Assembly (NCBI RefSeq): GCF_011386835.1
Contig: NC_088792.1
Location: forward strand, 223,227,894 to 223,291,893
DNA: 64,000 nt
Direction: 5' to 3'
Source: Chrysemys picta bellii
Lineage: Eukaryota; Chordata; Testudines; Emydidae
In this document: positions 60,358 to 64,000 of the stretch, in pieces
Layout: every line of letters begins with the position of its first letter
Position numbering within the stretch: position 1 is the first letter of the stretch
The notes under the pieces: generated by a model
Told to the model about the DNA's origin: nothing
Databases searched by the model: none
What the model saw: the letters and a program-made list of their open reading frames with translations, nothing else
Program-made: the position numbers and the translations under genes

Positions 60358-61439
60358 GTAGGCGAAATAATGCATCAGGCAATTCAAGTCACGGACTGCC
60401 ACCCGTAGAATTCAATTGATTGTTTTTTATCCATTACCTATTATTGTTTGACAGCTGCAATGCTTTTCTCTGGTCTTTTCCCTTGTGAAGGCTGGGCATG
60501 TGCAGCTCCTAACTTGGAGGTGTAACAGGGAGGGGACCTGCAATGTCTTTGATCAAATGTCTTGAATTTCAAAAGTCCTTTAGACTTAGGGTCGTCTCAT
60601 TGAGGTTTACAGATAAGGGCAGCCCTGTTTACTTTCCACCTGGAAACTCAAACAATGGTGAATAAACCTCACGAGGGTTTTTTTGTTTGTTTTTTTACTT
60701 ACAAAAAAGATCAGGAAACAAAAAACATATGTAATTATCATGATGCCATCACGTACAAACCACAAACACTACTAGGAATATCATGGGAATTGCAGTTTTG
60801 TAAATATGTCATGTATTTGACTAATATAATTGCTATTTTCTTTCCTTTTCTGTTACCTGTGGATGATACATAGACCACACTCGTACAGAGCTGTTTTCAT
60901 GCGTGTGTGGAGCAAAGCTAAACAATATATTAAAATGTTCATAAATTTAAGTGGACCTGCTGCTGACTCCAGACGTAGACTGGGGAAGTGGGAGATGGGT
61001 GACATAGAGGACCAGGAGTTCCAAAGGTGGCATGTTGAGGGGGGGAGGTGCACTGGGACAGACATGGACTGGGAATAGCTGACTGGATGGTATGGAGCTG
61101 TGCTATCTCTGTTAACTATGACTGAGCTAAGGTGGGGGAGGAGGCAGAAGGACATGAAAAAGGCATATAGTGTGGGATCCTAACACAATAATATTTAAGC
61201 TTTAATCATACCAGCCCTTGAGGTGAAAGAAAAGTCCTTTCTGTCCCATTGCCCCCAACAATACAGCCACATAGCTGTCAGCCATAACTGGCTCAGGGAG
61301 TACTATGTAGAAAGGCTAGCCAGCATTAACCACAGTGCTCCAGGATCCTGAGCAGGCATGACCATGGTCCCACCCTCATACACTAGATGTTTGTTGCAGA
61401 GAAATACCAAAAGGCATGGCTGGCTAAACCCATAAAATA

Positions 61440-62590
61440 GGTATGAAGTATCAAAGGGGTAGCCGTGTTAGTCTGTACCCACAAAAACAACGAGGAGTCC
61501 GGTGGCACCTTAAATACTAACAGATTTATTTGGGCATAAGCTTTTGTGGGTAAAAACCCACTTCTTCAGATGCATGGAGTGAAAATTACAGATGCAGGCC
61601 TAAATATACTGACACATGAAGAGAAGGGAGTTACCTTACAATTGGAGAACCAGTGTTGACAGGGCCAATTTAATCAGGATGGATGTGGTCCACTTCCAAT
61701 AATTGATGAGGAGATGTCAATACCAAGAGAGGGAAAATTGCTTTTGTAGTGAGCCAGCTACTCCCAGTCCGTATTCAAGCCCAAATTAATGGTGTTAAAT
61801 TTTCAAATGAATTGTAGCTCTGCAGTTTCTATTTGAAATTGATGTGTATGTGAATGAGCCACACCATCAGAGGCTCATTCACCCGCACATCTACTAATGT
61901 GATATATGCCATCATGTGCCAACAATGCCCCTGTGCCATGTACATTGGCCAAACTGGACAGTCTCTATGAAAAAAGAATAAATGGACACAAATCAGACAT
62001 CAGGAATGGTAACATACAAAAGCCAGTAGGAGAACACTTCAATCTCCCTGGACATTCTATAACAGATTTAAAAGTAGCCATACTTGAACAAAAAACTTCA
62101 AAAACAGACTTCAAACAAGATTGGGGGAATAGGGATTCCAAGTGACCCTGCCCTGAATTTTTGTGTAAATCACCTGGTGGTGGCAGCAAAACTGTCCAAG
62201 GACAAGGAAAGCAATTTGTGCCTTGGGAAAGTTTTTAACCTAAGCTGGTAGAATATAAGATTAGGGGGTCTTTCATGTGGGTCCCCACATCTGTACCCCA
62301 GAGTTCAGAGTGTGTGTGTGGGAACCCTGACAATGATTCTGTTGTATTAGGAGTGTACAAACAGAAGGTCTCAACTCAGAAGAAGCAGCAAAGAGTCCTG
62401 TGGCACCTTATAGACTAACAGATGTATTGGAGCATGAGCTTTCGTGGGTGAATACCCACTTCGTCGGATGCATGTCATTCACCCACAAAAGCTCATGCTC
62501 TAATACATCTGTTAGTCTATAAGGTGCCATAGGACTCTTTGCTGCTTTTACAGATCCAGACTAACATGGCTACCCCTCTGATACTTGACA
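61440..62590 (+). mobile_element. Penelope-like retroelement remnant
   Basis: Starts TATCAAAGGGGTAGCCGTGT and ends with the inverse-type words AACATGGCTACCCCTCTGATA. A frame at 61906-62145 reads YEKRINGHKSDIRNGNIQKP, then VGEHFNLPGHSITDLKVAIL, a piece of the GIY-YIG endonuclease domain of Penelope-like elements. The catalytic N-terminal part is frame-shifted. Lies in the intron between PLAT exons C and D. Confidence 0.7.
62384..62547. repeat. Long hairpin in Penelope-type terminal sequence
   Basis: Arms 62384-62453 and 62477-62547 are inverse with only a few mismatches (starting AAGCAGCAAAGAGTCCT), with a 23-bp loop. A folded transcript would be a near-perfect 70-bp stem. Confidence 0.85.
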
Positions 62591-63237
62591 CCAACTCAGA
62601 AGAGTTTACAATCTGCAAATGGCAAACGAAGCTCGCATCTTCCCAGTCAGAGGATTAGAGGGGTAGATGGCAGAATGTTCACATTCACATACACACGCAG
62701 CTCGTACCTGCGCACACACCCACAGTAGCATCTTCCCCTGGAAATGTGGCACTTCTTGGCCCTAGCAGGGATTAGAGCAATTATAGTCCTAATTTAAAAT
62801 GCTCTCAACCATAGGCTGTCGACTGCCCAAAGTCCATAGAAAATGTCTTTGATCTAAAAATAAAACAAAGAAGGGAAGATGGCAGTGCCTAGAGAACAGA
62901 GTTAAGGTTGTTTTGGATGCCTGAACAATGTACATTCTATACTTTCAGCTGTTTTATTTTCTTTTATATTTAATCTTAATTTTGAATTATCTGTTTTTTT
63001 AATGTCTCTGCCTTTTTTCTTCAGATTTATAGCTGCATAAATATAACCCATAAATTACTATTCCCATTCTTAATCCCAGTATTTTGCCTGGGAGTTTTAT
63101 TTTATGTCATATTACATATTTTGTATTAAACACCCAAAGGTGTTGCAGTTTTCATTTATAGCCCTTCCCTTCCCTCCCAAACTTACAAAGTGATTAAAGA
63201 AGATTTCCCATCAAATGCAATAAAGGAATAATCTACT

Positions 63238-63255
63238 ATTATTATTATTATTATT
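63238..63255. repeat. ATT microsatellite
   Basis: Six ATT units. Confidence 0.85.
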
Positions 63256-63745
63256 GCCTGAAGCACTGAAATATTAAAGCAGTGAAGCATTATTTGATGT
63301 TGTAAAGTGGAGACAATGGTGCTAGAATTTATTTTTTAACCAGTGCTTTTAAAGGGTTGATGGCTGCTGTCTGGAATATTTGTGGTCTGACTGCTTATGT
63401 TGAGGCTAATCTTGGATTTACTTTGTTTACTTTTCTGCTTTATAATGACTGTAAGTGGTGCTGTAGGACAAAAATATACTGTTGTGCATTTAGAGCTGAT
63501 TTTCAATTTGCATTCGCCACTGGGAATACCAACCTGCGGTAAACAGCATGCACACGAAATCAAAACAAGTTTGTGTGTCATTTTACTTAATATTAAATGG
63601 AATTTTTTATGAATGAAAAGTACATGATAGCTAATCCTTGATACAGCTGTATTTGGACCGTATAGTCACTCTGCTTTACAACTAGATATTGCTATAACTA
63701 TGGTAGTGTTTGTAATGTAAAAAACCTGTCTTCTTTTACTGTCAG

Positions 63746-63897
63746 TGACTGTATATGAGGTGCATGTCACAACAGGAGAGCTGTGGAATGCCGGAACAGA
63801 AGCTGATGTCTATATTTCCATCCATGGGGAAGAAGGCGATACAGGCTCCAGACAGCTATTTAGGTCGAAGAATCCTAGGAAATTTCTAAAAGGACAA
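63746..63897 (+). CDS. PLAT domain exon D (start of second PLAT, continues beyond window)
   Basis: A 152-nt exon with acceptor CTTTTACTGTCAG ending at 63745 and donor GTGAGT at 63898. It begins in phase 1, matching the end of exon C, and ends in phase 0, the same phase pattern as exon A. Its product starts TVYEVHVTTGELWNAGTEAD, then VYISIHGEEGD and LFRSKNPRKFLKGQ, a second PLAT N-terminal half. The repeat of the phase pattern indicates a tandem PLAT array assembled from a multi-exon module. The remaining exons lie to the right of the window. Confidence 0.85.
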
Positions 63898-64000
63898 GTG
63901 AGTGACAAGAAGCATACTTCCCGATCCATTTGTCTGTCCTTTCTAGCTCTCTATCCTGTAAGATCTGAGGCTGCTACAGGCCAAGGTGGGACTTACACTA

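Noticed and set aside
1..64000. CRISPR arrays, operons, phage or plasmid features
   Set aside because: No regular direct repeats with unique spacers and no bacterial gene organisation; the window is vertebrate.

Overview
The window looks like vertebrate nuclear DNA, most likely from a turtle (inference). It has low gene density, large introns with canonical GT/AG borders, CR1 LINE fragments ending in the CR1 3' signature, MIR-like tRNA SINEs, hAT transposons, and a Penelope-like element. I recognise these repeat types as typical of chelonian genomes, but cannot check a database.

The one clear host locus is RP1 (oxygen-regulated protein 1, a photoreceptor axoneme microtubule protein), on the + strand. 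Its coding exons 2, 3 and 4 lie at 24863-25584, 28719-28890 and 33415-39098. Joined, they give an uninterrupted frame of 2166 residues: two doublecortin (DCX) domains followed by one giant exon. Intron 2 carries a CR1 insertion. I could not locate exon 1, a 5' UTR exon that should lie upstream.

Downstream of the RP1 stop, in the same orientation, four further exons (55847-56010, 57485-57571, 60225-60357, 63746-63897) have good splice sites and matching phases. They encode one complete PLAT (lipoxygenase homology) domain and the start of a second. Exon 3 ends in the phase in which the first PLAT exon begins. The locus can therefore in principle make two proteins sharing the DCX part: the classical one ending in exon 4, and one that skips exon 4 and runs into a PLAT array continuing past the window. 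This is the most interesting biological signal here.

The rest is mobile-element territory. 1-6100 holds degenerate repeats and a SINE. About 6120-8510 is a DNA-transposon-like element (-) with an intact 564-residue ORF of a family I cannot name, matching inverted end motifs, and a 5' region with four copies of a C/EBP-ATF-type site. 14860-16560 is a pyrimidine-rich repeat split by a CR1. 31148-31808 is a solo LTR with a 5-bp target duplication. 42150-44377 is a CR1 with a 124-bp hAT MITE nested in it. 44584-46259 is a fold-back hAT element with two 3' ends and an 8-bp target duplication. 46320-46914, 50081-50793 and 40000-40820 are TIR-bearing elements. A 192-bp sequence occurs twice (47699-47890 and 53870-54061) with one mismatch. 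61440-62590 is a Penelope-like element with a GIY-YIG remnant and a long hairpin.

No bacterial-type features, CRISPR arrays or functional tRNA/rRNA genes were seen.
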